A stretch of 56,442 nt of DNA, taken from the NCBI GenBank assembly GCA_014378715.1, contig JACMNE010000069.1:1-56442 (forward strand), given 5' to 3'. Positions 16,764 to 25,164 of this stretch are shown here, one piece after another. This DNA is from Microbacteriaceae bacterium. Its GTDB lineage: Bacteria > Actinomycetota > Actinomycetes > Actinomycetales > Microbacteriaceae. Under the pieces are notes generated by a model, which was not told where the DNA came from, ran no database searches, and was given only the letters and a program-made list of their open reading frames with translations. Position 1 is the first letter of the stretch; each line of letters opens with the position of its first letter. A program made the translations under genes and the position numbers.

Positions 16764-18260
16764 ATGACCGACACGGCAACGCTCTACATCGACGGGGCAT
16801 GGGTCCCCGCGTCCGATGGGGGCACCCGCGACATCCGCTGCCCCGCCGACGGCGAACTCGTCGGGGCCGTCTCCGAGGCGACCACGGCCGACGTGGAGAA
16901 GCCCACCCCGGCCGCCCGCGGGGCGTCCGACGGCGGCGAGTGGGTCGCGGTTCCCGCCCCCGAGCGCGGCGACTTCCTCCTGCGGGTGGCGGCCGGACTT
17001 CGCGAGCGCAAGGCTGAGTTCGCCCTCGCCGAGACCCTCGACACCGGCAAACGCCTCGTCGAGAGCGAGATCGACATCGACGACATCGCGAACTGCTTCA
17101 CCTACTTCGGCAAGCTCGCCGGCCTCGACGCCGGACGCATCGTCGACGCCGCCAACCAGGCCGTGGTCAGCCGCATCGAGTACGAGCCGGTCGGCGTCTG
17201 CGGGCTCATCGCCCCGTGGAACTACCCGCTGCTGCAGGCCGCGTGGAAGATCGCTCCGGCGCTCGCCGCCGGCAACAGCTTCATCCTCAAGCCGAGCGAG
17301 CTCACCCCGCACACGGCGATCCTCATGATGCGCCTCCTCCACGACCTGGGGCTGCCCCGCGGCATCGCCAACCTCGTGCTGGGAGCCGGGGATGTGGCCG
17401 GCGCGCCGCTGTCCAGCCACCCCGACGTCGACATGGTCTCCTTCACCGGGGGACTCGAGACGGGCAAGAAGATCGCCGCCGCGGCCGCCGCGACGGTCAA
17501 GAAGGTGGCGCTCGAGCTCGGCGGCAAGAACCCGAACGTGATCTTCGCCGACGCCGACTTCGATGCCGCCGTCGACAATGCCCTCAACGGCGCCTTTGTC
17601 CACTCCGGTCAGGTCTGCTCTGCCGGCGCCCGAATCATCGTCGAGGCGTCGATCGCCGAGCGGTTCGTCGACGAGCTCGTGCGCCGCGCCAACCTCATCC
17701 GCCTCGGCGGACCCTTCGACCACAACGCCGAGACCGGCCCGCTCATCTCTGCCGCGCACCGCGACAAGGTCACCGCCTACGTGGCGAAGGGCGTCGCCGA
17801 GGGGGCCAGGGTGCGCTGCGGCGGTACCTGGGGCGATGGTGAGCTCGAGAAGGGTTTCTACTACCTCCCCACGATCCTCGACCGGGTGCAGCGGGGCATG
17901 TCCGTGGTTGTCGACGAGGCCTTCGGCCCGGTCGTCACCGTCGAGACCTTCGAGACCGAGGACGAGGCAGTCGCCACCGCGAACGACACCGTCTACGGGC
18001 TCGCCGGAGCCGTCTGGACCCAGGATGCGGGCCGGGGGCAGCGGATGTCGCGCCGCCTGCGCCACGGCACGATCTGGATCAACGACTACCACCCGTACCT
18101 CCCGCAGGCCGAGTGGGGTGGCTTCGGCCAGTCAGGGGTCGGGCGAGAACTCGGTCCGACCGGCCTCGCCGAGTACCAGGAGGCCAAGCACATCTACCAG
18201 AACACCGAGCCCGCCGTGACCGGCTGGTTCACCGAGGCGAAGGACGCGGCGATCCTGTGA
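16764..18260 (+). CDS. betB: Betaine-aldehyde dehydrogenase
   Basis: A 498-residue NAD(P)-dependent aldehyde dehydrogenase that converts betaine aldehyde to glycine betaine. The active-site residues are E251 in ELGGKNP and C285 in SGQVCSAGAR. The nucleotide site includes LIAPWNYPLLQAAWKIAPALAAGN and the Lys of LKPSE. The start is ATG 16764, because GCAGGAGG precedes it by 6 nt; the GTG at 16713 lacks such a site. The stop overlaps the betA start (GTGA). Assignment to betaine aldehyde rests on family similarity plus its place between betT and betA. Confidence 0.92.
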   Translation: MTDTATLYIDGAWVPASDGGTRDIRCPADGELVGAVSEATTADVEKPTPAARGASDGGEWVAVPAPERGDFLLRVAAGLRERKAEFALAETLDTGKRLVESEIDIDDIANCFTYFGKLAGLDAGRIVDAANQAVVSRIEYEPVGVCGLIAPWNYPLLQAAWKIAPALAAGNSFILKPSELTPHTAILMMRLLHDLGLPRGIANLVLGAGDVAGAPLSSHPDVDMVSFTGGLETGKKIAAAAAATVKKVALELGGKNPNVIFADADFDAAVDNALNGAFVHSGQVCSAGARIIVEASIAERFVDELVRRANLIRLGGPFDHNAETGPLISAAHRDKVTAYVAKGVAEGARVRCGGTWGDGELEKGFYYLPTILDRVQRGMSVVVDEAFGPVVTVETFETEDEAVATANDTVYGLAGAVWTQDAGRGQRMSRRLRHGTIWINDYHPYLPQAEWGGFGQSGVGRELGPTGLAEYQEAKHIYQNTEPAVTGWFTEAKDAAIL

Positions 18261-19831
18261 CGAAACTGACGAAGACTGAGTTCGACTACATCGTGATCGG
18301 CGGAGGCTCTGCCGGGGCCGCCGTCGCCGCGCGCCTCAGCGAGGATCCGACCGTGGAGGTGGCGCTCGTCGAGGCCGGTCCTGACGACCGCGGCAACGAC
18401 GCGATCCTCAAGCTCGACCGGTGGATGGAGCTGCTCGAGTCCGCCTATGACTGGGACTACCCGATCGAACCGCAGGAGCACGGCAACTCCTTCATGCGGC
18501 ACGCGCGGGCGAAGGTCATGGGCGGCTGCTCGAGCCACAACTCCTGCATCGCGTTCTGGGCGCCCTCCGAGGACCTCGACGACTGGGCATTCCGTCATGG
18601 TGCGACCGGGTGGGACGCCGCCAGTGTGCTGCCCCTGTTCGCCCGCCTCGAGACGAACGAGGACGCCGCCCCGCACCACGGCACCGACGGCCCCGTGCAC
18701 CTGATGAACATCCCCGCGAACGACCCGAGCGGCGTCGCGCTGCTCGACGCCTGCGAGCAGACCGGTATCCCGCGGGTGGTCTTCAACTCCGGGACCACCG
18801 TGCTCACCGGCGCGAACTTCTTCCAGATCAACCGGCAGGCCGACGGCACACGCGCCTCGTCGTCCGTCTCCTACATCCACCCGATCATGGACCGGCCGAA
18901 CTTCACCCTCCTCACCGACCTGCGTGCACGCCGACTCAACTTCGACGAGGAGAACACCTGCACGGGAGCGGATGTCGTCGACGCCAGTTTCGGCAAGACG
19001 CACACCCTGACCGCCCGCCGCGAGGTCATCCTCTCCGCGGGGGCGATCGACTCGCCCAAGCTCCTGATGCTCTCCGGCATCGGCCCGGCCGCCCAGCTCA
19101 GCACGCACGGCATCCCCGTCATCGTCGATTCGCCAGGAGTCGGCGAGAACCTCCAGGACCACCCGGAAGGTGTCATCCAGTGGGAGGCGAAGCAGCCGAT
19201 GACCGAGACCAGCACGCAGTGGTGGGAGATCGGCATCTTCGCGACCACCGAGGAGGGCCTCGACCGCCCCGACCTCATGTTCCACTACGGGTCGGTGCCC
19301 TTCGACATGCACACCGTTCGTGCCGGCTACCCGACGACGGAGAACGGGTTCTGCCTCACCCCGAACGTGACCCACGCCAGGTCACGCGGCACTGTTCGCC
19401 TGCGTAGCCGTGACTACCGGGACAAGCCCATGGTCGACCCGCGCTACTTCACCGACCCCCACGACATGAGGGTCATGATCGCCGGCATCCGCTTGGCCCG
19501 CACGATCGTCGGCCAGGGGGCCATGAGCGAGTGGGCGGGGGCTGAGCTCTACCCTGGCCCGCTCGTGCAGACCGACGAGGAGATCGCCGACTACATCACC
19601 CGCACACACAACACCGTCTACCACCCGGCCGGAACCGTGCGGATGGGTGCGGTAGACGACGCGATGTCGCCACTCGACCCCGAGCTGCGGGTGAAGGGCG
19701 TGACGGGGCTGCGCGTCGCGGACGCCTCGGTGATGCCGGAGCTGACCACGGTGAACCCCAACATCACCACCATGATGATCGGCGAGAAGTGCGCCGATCT
19801 CGTGCGGGCGTCACGCCTCGCGGCCCTGTAG
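18257..19831 (+). CDS. betA: Choline dehydrogenase (GMC oxidoreductase)
   Basis: A 524-residue FAD enzyme that oxidises choline to betaine aldehyde. The FAD-binding motif GGGSAGA is at residues 15-21. GMC signature 1 is seen in RAKVMGGCSSHNSCIAFW and signature 2 in GAIDSPKLLMLSGIGP. The C-terminal catalytic region has HNTVYHPAGTVRMG and NPNITTMMIGEKCADLV. The GTG at 18257 overlaps the betB stop and gives the correct N-terminus; the frame is open further upstream but is not coding there. With betT and betB it completes uptake and oxidation of choline for osmoprotection or as a carbon source. No betI regulator is seen. It is convergent with the ligase gene, with 9 bases between the stops. Confidence 0.92.
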   Translation: MTKLTKTEFDYIVIGGGSAGAAVAARLSEDPTVEVALVEAGPDDRGNDAILKLDRWMELLESAYDWDYPIEPQEHGNSFMRHARAKVMGGCSSHNSCIAFWAPSEDLDDWAFRHGATGWDAASVLPLFARLETNEDAAPHHGTDGPVHLMNIPANDPSGVALLDACEQTGIPRVVFNSGTTVLTGANFFQINRQADGTRASSSVSYIHPIMDRPNFTLLTDLRARRLNFDEENTCTGADVVDASFGKTHTLTARREVILSAGAIDSPKLLMLSGIGPAAQLSTHGIPVIVDSPGVGENLQDHPEGVIQWEAKQPMTETSTQWWEIGIFATTEEGLDRPDLMFHYGSVPFDMHTVRAGYPTTENGFCLTPNVTHARSRGTVRLRSRDYRDKPMVDPRYFTDPHDMRVMIAGIRLARTIVGQGAMSEWAGAELYPGPLVQTDEEIADYITRTHNTVYHPAGTVRMGAVDDAMSPLDPELRVKGVTGLRVADASVMPELTTVNPNITTMMIGEKCADLVRASRLAAL

Positions 19832-19840
19832 GGGGCCGGG

Positions 19841-20974
19841 CTAGTCGAGGCCGTCGCGCAGCTCCCGCACCAGGGAGGCGACGACGGCCTTGAGGCTGCC
19901 GCCATTGGCCTCCGCGACGGAAAGCTGCCGCTGGTAGCTGGCGCCCCGGTCGAGAATCAGGTGGACATCGCCGAGCTCGGCGAGGCAGCCGAGGCGCGCG
20001 GCGATCGCCTCGAGCCGGGTGAGCAGCTCGCGAAGGTCGTCGCCGACGAGGCGCTCGTCGCCCGCCGCGTTCTGGATGATGATGGCGTCCATGCCGTATC
20101 TCGCGGCGCGCCACTTGTTCTCCCGCACGAACCACTGCGGCATCGTGGCGATGTCCTCCCCGCGGTCGAGGCGGGTGGAGAGCTCCTCGACCAGGCACTG
20201 GGTGAGCGCCACGATCGCGCCGATCTCCCGCTGGGTCGCGAGACCGTCGCAGATCCGCACCTCGATGGTGCCCCAGCGCGCGGACGGGCGGATGTCCCAG
20301 CGCAGTTCGTTGTAGTGGTCCACGACCCCGACGCGCAGCATGTCGTCGACCATCGACTCGTAGTCAGCCCAACCGGCGAACTGCGGGGGGAGCCCGGCCG
20401 TCGGCAGCTGCTGGAAGAGCATGGCCCGGCTCGACGCGTACCCGGTCGACTCGCCGGACCAGTACGGGCTCGACGCCGAGAGCGCCTGGAAGTGCGGGAT
20501 GTAGTTCAGCAGGCCGTTCATGATCGGCATGATCTTGTCGCGGTCCTCGATGCCGACGTGCACGTGCACGCCCCAGATCATCATCTGGCGCCCCCACCAC
20601 TGGGTGCGGTCGATCAGGGTCGCGTACCTGGCCTTGTCGGTCACCTCCTGGGTGAACCACTGGCTGAACGGGTGGGTGCCAGCGCACATCAGTTCGACGC
20701 CCATGGGGTCGGCGACCTCCCGCACCAGGTCGATCGACCGTGCGAGGTCGGCGACGCCGTCGGCGACCGTGTGATGCACCCCGGTGACGATCTCGACCGT
20801 GTTGGTGAGCAGCTCGGCGGTGATGTGCGGGTGCTCCTCGCCCTCGATGAGCTCGACGGCCTTCAGAATCGCGGGCGCAGCGGGGGCGAGCTCCCCACTC
20901 GCGTGGTTGACGAGGGCGAGCTCCCACTCGATGCCGAGGGTGCCCCGTTCCGAATCCGCGAAATCGATCTTCAC
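19841..20974 (-). CDS. YbdK-type carboxylate-amine ligase (glutamate-cysteine ligase family 2)
   Basis: A 377-residue ATP-grasp-like ligase of GCS family 2. Family motifs are GTLGIEWELALVN near the start, ELLTNTVEIVTGVHHTV, CAGTHPFSQW, MMIWGVHVHVGIEDRD and RWGTIEVRICDGLATQREI. YbdK proteins show weak glutamate-cysteine ligase activity. Actinobacteria use mycothiol, so the physiological product here is uncertain; EgtA-like use in ergothioneine synthesis is another possibility. The start is GTG 20974, with GGCGGAGG upstream; an in-frame start at 21043 would add 23 unconserved residues. The gene diverges from rpsP. Confidence 0.88.
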   Translation of the reverse strand: MKIDFADSERGTLGIEWELALVNHASGELAPAAPAILKAVELIEGEEHPHITAELLTNTVEIVTGVHHTVADGVADLARSIDLVREVADPMGVELMCAGTHPFSQWFTQEVTDKARYATLIDRTQWWGRQMMIWGVHVHVGIEDRDKIMPIMNGLLNYIPHFQALSASSPYWSGESTGYASSRAMLFQQLPTAGLPPQFAGWADYESMVDDMLRVGVVDHYNELRWDIRPSARWGTIEVRICDGLATQREIGAIVALTQCLVEELSTRLDRGEDIATMPQWFVRENKWRAARYGMDAIIIQNAAGDERLVGDDLRELLTRLEAIAARLGCLAELGDVHLILDRGASYQRQLSVAEANGGSLKAVVASLVRELRDGLD

Positions 20975-21056
20975 GCCCGTGCCTCCGCCGTTGGATCTGC
21001 GCCCCACCGGCGCAGTGAAGATCATCCTTGCATCTGTGGGCACCGACCCGGACCGA

Positions 21057-21085
21057 TTGTGGTTTCCGGTCTCCGGGTTTATCTG
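21057..21085 (+). promoter_or_regulatory. Candidate rpsP promoter
   Basis: TTGTGG (21057-21062) and TATCTG (21080-21085) are separated by 17 bases. Transcription would start near 21092 and leave a leader of about 127 bases before the rpsP GTG. Confidence 0.45.
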
Positions 21086-21218
21086 ACAGAATGATCAGTC
21101 GAGTCTGCGCATGCCCGACCCTCTAATCAGGCGGCAGCAGAATTCCTTCGAGCTCGTGTCGAGTGTGCCCCCACGCTCACGCCATCAGTTCACCCACTTA
21201 GAAAAATTCAGGAGAATT

Positions 21219-21677
21219 GTGGCTGTAAAGATCCGTTTGAAGCGCATGGGAAAAATCCGCGCTCCTTACTACCGTATTGTCGTCGCCGATTCGCGCACCA
21301 AGCGCGACGGCCGTGCCATCGAAGAGATTGGCATCTACCACCCCACGCAGGAGCCCTCCGTCATCGAGGTCAAGTCCGACCGTGTGGCGTACTGGCTCGG
21401 CGTCGGCGCACAGCCGACCGAGCAGGTCGCAGCCCTCCTGAAGCTCACGGGCGACTGGGGTCGCTTCAAGGGCGACAAGGATGCCGTCAGCACCGTGAAG
21501 ATCGCCGAGCCGAAGGCCGTGTTCCAGGTCGACGAGAAGAAGAAGGCCGTTCTCAAGCCCAAGGCCGCGGCTCCCGCGCCCAAGGTCGAGGAGGCGCCTG
21601 TCGCCGACGAGACCACCGATGCCCCAGCAGGCGACGCTGTCGCCTCGGACGCATCCGCCGACGCCGACAAGGCGTAG
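21219..21677 (+). CDS. rpsP: 30S ribosomal protein S16
   Basis: A 152-residue S16. The conserved core [26 protein letters not shown] through LKLTGDW is complete in about 95 residues. A 50-residue Lys/Ala then Asp/Ala-rich tail follows; E. coli S16 has only about 82 residues in all. The start is GTG 21219 with CAGGAGAA directly upstream, and translation begins at the family N-terminus. The gene heads rpsP-khpA-rimM-trmD with gaps of a few bases. Its AT-rich leader and strong site fit high expression. Confidence 0.97.
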   Translation: MAVKIRLKRMGKIRAPYYRIVVADSRTKRDGRAIEEIGIYHPTQEPSVIEVKSDRVAYWLGVGAQPTEQVAALLKLTGDWGRFKGDKDAVSTVKIAEPKAVFQVDEKKKAVLKPKAAAPAPKVEEAPVADETTDAPAGDAVASDASADADKA

Positions 21678-21679
21678 CA

Positions 21680-21916
21680 ATGCTCTCCGGCGCGCTCGAA
21701 CACCTCGTCAAGGGGATCGTCGATCACCCCGACGACGTCGTGGTGATCGAAAAGAACTCCCCGCGCGGCGACGTCCTCGAGGTGCGCGTGCATCCCGAGG
21801 ACCTCGGCCGGGTGATCGGGCGCGCCGGACGCACGGCGAAGGCGCTGCGCACCCTTGTCTCGGCGATCGCCGACGGCAAGCGTGTGCGTGTCGACGTGGT
21901 GGACACCGATTTCTAG
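21680..21916 (+). CDS. khpA: KH-domain RNA-binding protein KhpA
   Basis: A 78-residue single-KH protein (YlqC/KhpA family) with the nucleic-acid loop VIGRAGRTAKALRTLV. KhpA with KhpB binds many RNAs in Gram-positive bacteria and affects cell division. The ATG lies 2 bases after the rpsP stop. The position between rpsP and rimM is widely conserved. The 3' end may overlap the rimM start. Confidence 0.95.
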   Translation: MLSGALEHLVKGIVDHPDDVVVIEKNSPRGDVLEVRVHPEDLGRVIGRAGRTAKALRTLVSAIADGKRVRVDVVDTDF

Positions 21917-22559
21917 TCACATCCCCTCCAGCGAGACGCAGGTCCGGGTCGGTCGCCTGACGAAGGCGCACGGCCTCAAGGGCGCGATCAAGGTCGAGAT
22001 GTACACGGACGATCCCGCGCGGCGCTTCGCTCGCGGCGCGGTCTTCCAGCTGCAGGTCCCGACCGAGTCTCCCTGGCACGGGAAGACCCTCGAGCTCATC
22101 GAGCTCAAGTGGTATAACAACCACGCGGTGGCGTTCTTCAAGGACGTCCCCGACCGCTCGGCGGCCGAACTCCTCCTCAAGGCGATCCTCTGGGTCGACC
22201 AGGACCCGGAGGAGCTCCCCACAGAGGAGGACGCCTGGTATGACCACCAGCTCGTCGGCCTGAAGGTCATCCGCGACGGTGTCGAGGTGGGCCTTGTCCA
22301 CCAGATCGACCACTTCCCCGCGCAGGACCTCCTCACCGTCACCACCCCGACCGGCGACGTGCTCGTGCCGTTCGTGAAGGCCTTTGTGCCCACCGTCGAC
22401 GTCGCGGCCGGCACCATGACGATGACCCCGCCGCCCGGGCTCTTCGAGGAGCTCCCCGAAGAGGACTTCCCCGAGGTCGAGCTCCCGGAGGGTGTGACCA
22501 CTGTCGAAGCGGATGCTGGCGACGCGGATGCTGGCGACGCACCGACCCCCACCCCGTAG
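21888..22559 (+). CDS. rimM: Ribosome maturation factor RimM
   Basis: A 16S rRNA processing factor that binds S19. The RimM N-terminal domain begins at TQVRVGRLTKAHGLKGAIKVE and the PRC-barrel half covers the region from DAWYDHQLVGLKV to VLVPFVKAFVPTVD. The tail is acidic with two ADAGD units. The start is a problem: no ATG, GTG or TTG in frame lies between 21888 and the conserved domain. The annotated GTG at 21888 overlaps khpA by 29 bases and adds about 18 unconserved residues. An ATT at 21909 is the only near-cognate codon close to the expected place. The protein identity is secure; the start is not. Confidence 0.9.
   Translation: MSTWWTPISSHIPSSETQVRVGRLTKAHGLKGAIKVEMYTDDPARRFARGAVFQLQVPTESPWHGKTLELIELKWYNNHAVAFFKDVPDRSAAELLLKAILWVDQDPEELPTEEDAWYDHQLVGLKVIRDGVEVGLVHQIDHFPAQDLLTVTTPTGDVLVPFVKAFVPTVDVAAGTMTMTPPPGLFEELPEEDFPEVELPEGVTTVEADAGDADAGDAPTPTP
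22509..22538 (+). repeat. Two 15-bp tandem repeats at the 3' end of rimM
   Basis: The unit GCGGATGCTGGCGAC occurs twice without a gap (22509-22523 and 22524-22538) and encodes ADAGD twice. Each unit contains the over-represented word GCGGATG. Confidence 0.9.
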
Positions 22560-22568
22560 GCGATACCG

Positions 22569-23273
22569 ATGCGCATCGACATCGTCACGATCTTCCCGGA
22601 GTTCTTCTCCGTACTCGATGTCTCCCTGCTGGGCAGGGCCAGGCAGGCCGGACGCATCCAGCTCGGCGTGCACGACCTGCGCGACTACACCTACGACCGC
22701 CATCGCACCGTCGACGACACCCCCTACGGAGGGGGTGCCGGCATGGTCATGCGTCCGGAGCCCTGGGGCGACGCCCTCGACAGCATCCTCTACGCGGACG
22801 AGGCCAGGGGGACCGTCGACCCGATCGTGATCTTCCCGTCTCCGGCCGGCGAGCTCTTCAGTCAGGCGATGGCCCAGGAGCTGTCCACGGAGGCCGCCAT
22901 CGTCTTCGGCTGCGGCCGCTACGAGGGCATCGACCAGCGCGTCGTCGACTACGTGTCGACCCGCGCCAGGGTGCGCCTGGTGAGCATGGGCGACTACGTG
23001 CTGAACGGCGGCGAGATCGCCACGATGGCGATGATCGAGGCCATCGGCCGGCTCATCCCCGGCGTCGTCGGCAATCCGGCCAGCCTCGTCGAGGAGAGCC
23101 ACTCCGACGGCCTTCTCGAGTACCCCAGCTATACCAAGCCGGCGCAGTGGCGGGGGCTCGACGTGCCCCCGGTGCTCCTGAGCGGCAACCACGGGGCCAT
23201 CGCGGCCTGGCGCCGTGAGATGCAGCTCGAGCGCACCCGACGCGTGCGCCCCGACCTCCTACCCCCCGCCTGA
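22569..23273 (+). CDS. trmD: tRNA (guanine-N1)-methyltransferase
   Basis: A 234-residue SPOUT methyltransferase that makes m1G37 in tRNAs and so prevents frameshifting. Family motifs are [13 protein letters not shown] at the start, [13 protein letters not shown], the trefoil-knot AdoMet site [13 protein letters not shown] and [10 protein letters not shown], then [25 protein letters not shown]. The length is normal. It lies 9 bases after rimM and is convergent with map, with 3 bases between the stops. Confidence 0.97.
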   Translation: MRIDIVTIFPEFFSVLDVSLLGRARQAGRIQLGVHDLRDYTYDRHRTVDDTPYGGGAGMVMRPEPWGDALDSILYADEARGTVDPIVIFPSPAGELFSQAMAQELSTEAAIVFGCGRYEGIDQRVVDYVSTRARVRLVSMGDYVLNGGEIATMAMIEAIGRLIPGVVGNPASLVEESHSDGLLEYPSYTKPAQWRGLDVPPVLLSGNHGAIAAWRREMQLERTRRVRPDLLPPA

Positions 23274-23276
23274 CCG

Positions 23277-24047
23277 CTAGGTGGCGCGGGCGGTGAGCAC
23301 GACGGGCCCGTCCTCGGTGACGGCGACCGTGTGCTCGACGTGCGACGCCCGGGAGCCGTCAGCGCTGCGCAAAGTCCAGCCGTCCACGTCGGTGAAGATC
23401 TCGTCGGTGGTGTGCATCAGCCACGGCTCGATCGCGAAGACGAGTCCGGCGCGCAGGGGGAAGCCGCGGTGTCCCCTGCCGTCGTTGGGGATGTGCGGGT
23501 CGCCATGCATCGTGCGGCCCACCCCGTGCCCGCCGAAGTCGGTGTTGACAGAGTATCCGCTGTCCCGCGCGACGCCGCCGATCGCGGCCGAGATGTCGCC
23601 GATGCGGTTGCCGGGCGCCGCGGCCGCGATGCCGGCGGCGAGGGCGCGTTCGGTCGCGGCGATGAGGCGCAGGTCCTCATCGCGCGGGGTGCCCACCACG
23701 AACGAGACGGCGGAGTCGGCGACCCAGCCGTCGACGCTCACCGCGAAGTCGAGGCTCACCAGGTCGCCGTCGGCGATTGCGTAGTCGAAGGGCAGTCCGT
23801 GCAGGGCGGCGTCGTTCACCGACGTGCACAGCACCTTGCCGAAGGGACTCGACCCGAACGACGGGTGATAGTCGATGTAGCAGCTCTCGGCGCCGCGCTT
23901 CCTGATCAGGCGGTGGGCGAGCGCGTCGAGGTCGAGCAGATTCACCCCCACTGCGGATGCCGCGGTGAGCTCGGTGAGCACGTCGGCGACGAATCCTCCC
24001 GCCGCGCGCATCTGGGTGATTTCGGCCGGGGTGCGTAGCTCGATCAT
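23277..24047 (-). CDS. map: Methionine aminopeptidase, type I
   Basis: A 256-residue metalloprotease that removes N-terminal Met. The five metal ligands are all present: D100 (LVSLDFAV), D111 (WVADSAV), H174 (FGGHGVGRTMH), E207 (FAIEPW) and E238 (HVEHTVAV). H83 (ALHGLP) is the conserved substrate-site histidine. There is no N-terminal zinc-finger extension. GGGAGAA precedes the ATG. Actinobacteria usually carry two map genes, and this copy sits on the opposite strand inside the trmD-rplS block. Confidence 0.95.
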   Translation of the reverse strand: MIELRTPAEITQMRAAGGFVADVLTELTAASAVGVNLLDLDALAHRLIRKRGAESCYIDYHPSFGSSPFGKVLCTSVNDAALHGLPFDYAIADGDLVSLDFAVSVDGWVADSAVSFVVGTPRDEDLRLIAATERALAAGIAAAAPGNRIGDISAAIGGVARDSGYSVNTDFGGHGVGRTMHGDPHIPNDGRGHRGFPLRAGLVFAIEPWLMHTTDEIFTDVDGWTLRSADGSRASHVEHTVAVTEDGPVVLTARAT

Positions 24048-24073
24048 GCAGCCATTCTCCCGCGTACCCCGCG

Positions 24074-24079
24074 TACGCT
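24074..24079 (+). promoter_or_regulatory. -10 box TACGCT, leaderless start of the membrane protein gene
   Basis: TACGCT, 6 nt, then ATG at 24086, within the 38-base gap to the divergent map gene. Confidence 0.55.
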
Positions 24080-24085
24080 GGAACC

Positions 24086-24589
24086 ATGATCATCCGCCGC
24101 GCCTTCTACTGGGCCCAGCTGGGCGCCGTTGTGCTGCTCCCGCTGTGGATCCTGGTGGCCAGAGCGCTGTCGGTCGACGGCCTCGGTGCGCAGGACGTGC
24201 TGGTGTTCCTCTCCTGGCCGGCCCTGTTCGTCTCCATGGCCGCCGTGCTCGGCGTCACCTGGTCCCGGAAGGCCGTGCGCAGTTCTCACGCGCTGTCCTG
24301 GATCGACGTGGGCGCGCTCTCGGTCTGGTTCGCGACCGCGATCGCATACGGCGCCTTCATCGCGGCGTCGTCCCGGCTCGGTGCCGGGCTCACCGGCGGG
24401 TTCCTCGCCCTCCTCTCGGTCGTGGTGCTGGGCGTCGCGGTCTGGCAACTCATCGTGGCCGCCCGACGTCGGGTGCAGGAGGTCTTCGCGAGCATCGACC
24501 AGACCGCCGTCCCGCGCGGAGAGTTCGCCGCAACCACGTTCCGGCCCTCCGATGGGCCGATCATCCGCATCGACCCGTCCGAGCGCTGA
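24086..24589 (+). CDS. Four-helix membrane protein, function unknown
   Basis: A 167-residue protein with four predicted membrane segments at about residues 8-27, 37-58, 73-93 and 98-120, then a cytoplasmic C-terminal tail ending RIDPSER. No family is recognised; the amphipathic tail after AARRRVQEVF might bind the membrane or a partner. Its leaderless-type promoter and place between map and rplS suggest an independent unit. Confidence 0.75.
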   Translation: MIIRRAFYWAQLGAVVLLPLWILVARALSVDGLGAQDVLVFLSWPALFVSMAAVLGVTWSRKAVRSSHALSWIDVGALSVWFATAIAYGAFIAASSRLGAGLTGGFLALLSVVVLGVAVWQLIVAARRRVQEVFASIDQTAVPRGEFAATTFRPSDGPIIRIDPSER

Positions 24590-24633
24590 CCCCACTGAAA
24601 TGCCCGTGGTGGCGCTGACGCCCGCGCGCATGA

Positions 24634-24639
24634 CATAAT
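24634..24639 (+). promoter_or_regulatory. Candidate -10 box (CATAAT) of rplS
   Basis: CATAAT lies in a short AT-rich patch; transcription would start near 24646 and give a leader of about 112 bases. No good -35 box at the standard distance. Confidence 0.4.
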
Positions 24640-24645
24640 TACCCC

Positions 24646-24757
24646 TTGTGCCACCGCACCGACCTGCCACAGGGGGTCAGCGAGCTCGCGGCACACTCAC
24701 ACTTTCAGCACCACCGAACCGTGATCGACCTGTGGCGGTTGCAGAGAGCGAACAACC
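24646..24757 (+). ncRNA. Candidate structured leader RNA of rplS
   Basis: The leader can form exclusive pairings. GTGCC (24648-24652) pairs with GGCAC (24690-24694), enclosing a small hairpin GACC (24661-24664)/GGTC (24675-24678). Alternatively GCCACAGG (24666-24673) pairs perfectly with CCTGTGGC (24729-24736), which lies about 20 bases before the ATG. Known L19 leaders of other phyla control their own gene. Whether this one does is inference from pairing only. Confidence 0.4.
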
Positions 24758-25099
24758 ATGCATATTCTCGACGCCGTCGACGCGGCCTCCCTTCGGACCG
24801 ACGTCCCGGACTTCCGTGCCGGCGACACCGTCAAGGTGCACGTCAACATCATCGAAGGAACCCGCGCGCGCATCCAGGTATTCCAGGGAGTCGTCATCGG
24901 ACGCTCCGGCGAGGGCGTCCGCGAGACGTTCTGCGTCCGCAAGGTCAGCTTCCAGGTCGGCGTGGAGCGCACGTTCCCCGTGCACTCCCCGGTCATCGAC
25001 CACATCGAGGTCGTGACGCGCGGCGCCGTGCGCCGCGCCAAGCTGTACTACCTGCGCGACCTGCGTGGCAAGAAGGCCAAGATCAAGGAAAAGCGCTAA
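24758..25099 (+). CDS. rplS: 50S ribosomal protein L19
   Basis: A 113-residue L19, full length, with the conserved [39 protein letters not shown] and the basic C-terminus [18 protein letters not shown]19 sits at the 30S-50S interface. It is preceded by a long candidate regulatory leader and followed by a strong hairpin terminator that ends at the lepB start. Confidence 0.97.
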   Translation: MHILDAVDAASLRTDVPDFRAGDTVKVHVNIIEGTRARIQVFQGVVIGRSGEGVRETFCVRKVSFQVGVERTFPVHSPVIDHIEVVTRGAVRRAKLYYLRDLRGKKAKIKEKR

Positions 25100-25120
25100 C
25101 CCGCCTCCCACCGAATCATC

Positions 25121-25163
25121 CTGAGCTCCCCACCACGTACCATGGTGGGGAGCTCAGGGGTTT
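25121..25163 (+). terminator. Strong hairpin after rplS, abutting the lepB start
   Basis: A perfect 15-bp stem joins 25121-25135 (CTGAGCTCCCCACCA) and 25143-25157 with a 7-base loop, followed by GGGGTTT. It ends 1 base before the lepB ATG. The AGGGG that would serve as the lepB ribosome site straddles the right arm. Confidence 0.75.
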
Positions 25164-25164
25164 A

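Noticed and set aside
14896..16800. 634-codon antisense frame over betT
   Set aside because: Asp/Glu/Gly/His-rich shadow with no recognisable domain; betT is complete on the other strand.
21888..22559. rimM as a pseudogene
   Set aside because: The missing start codon raised this, but both RimM domains are intact and the neighbouring genes are normal.
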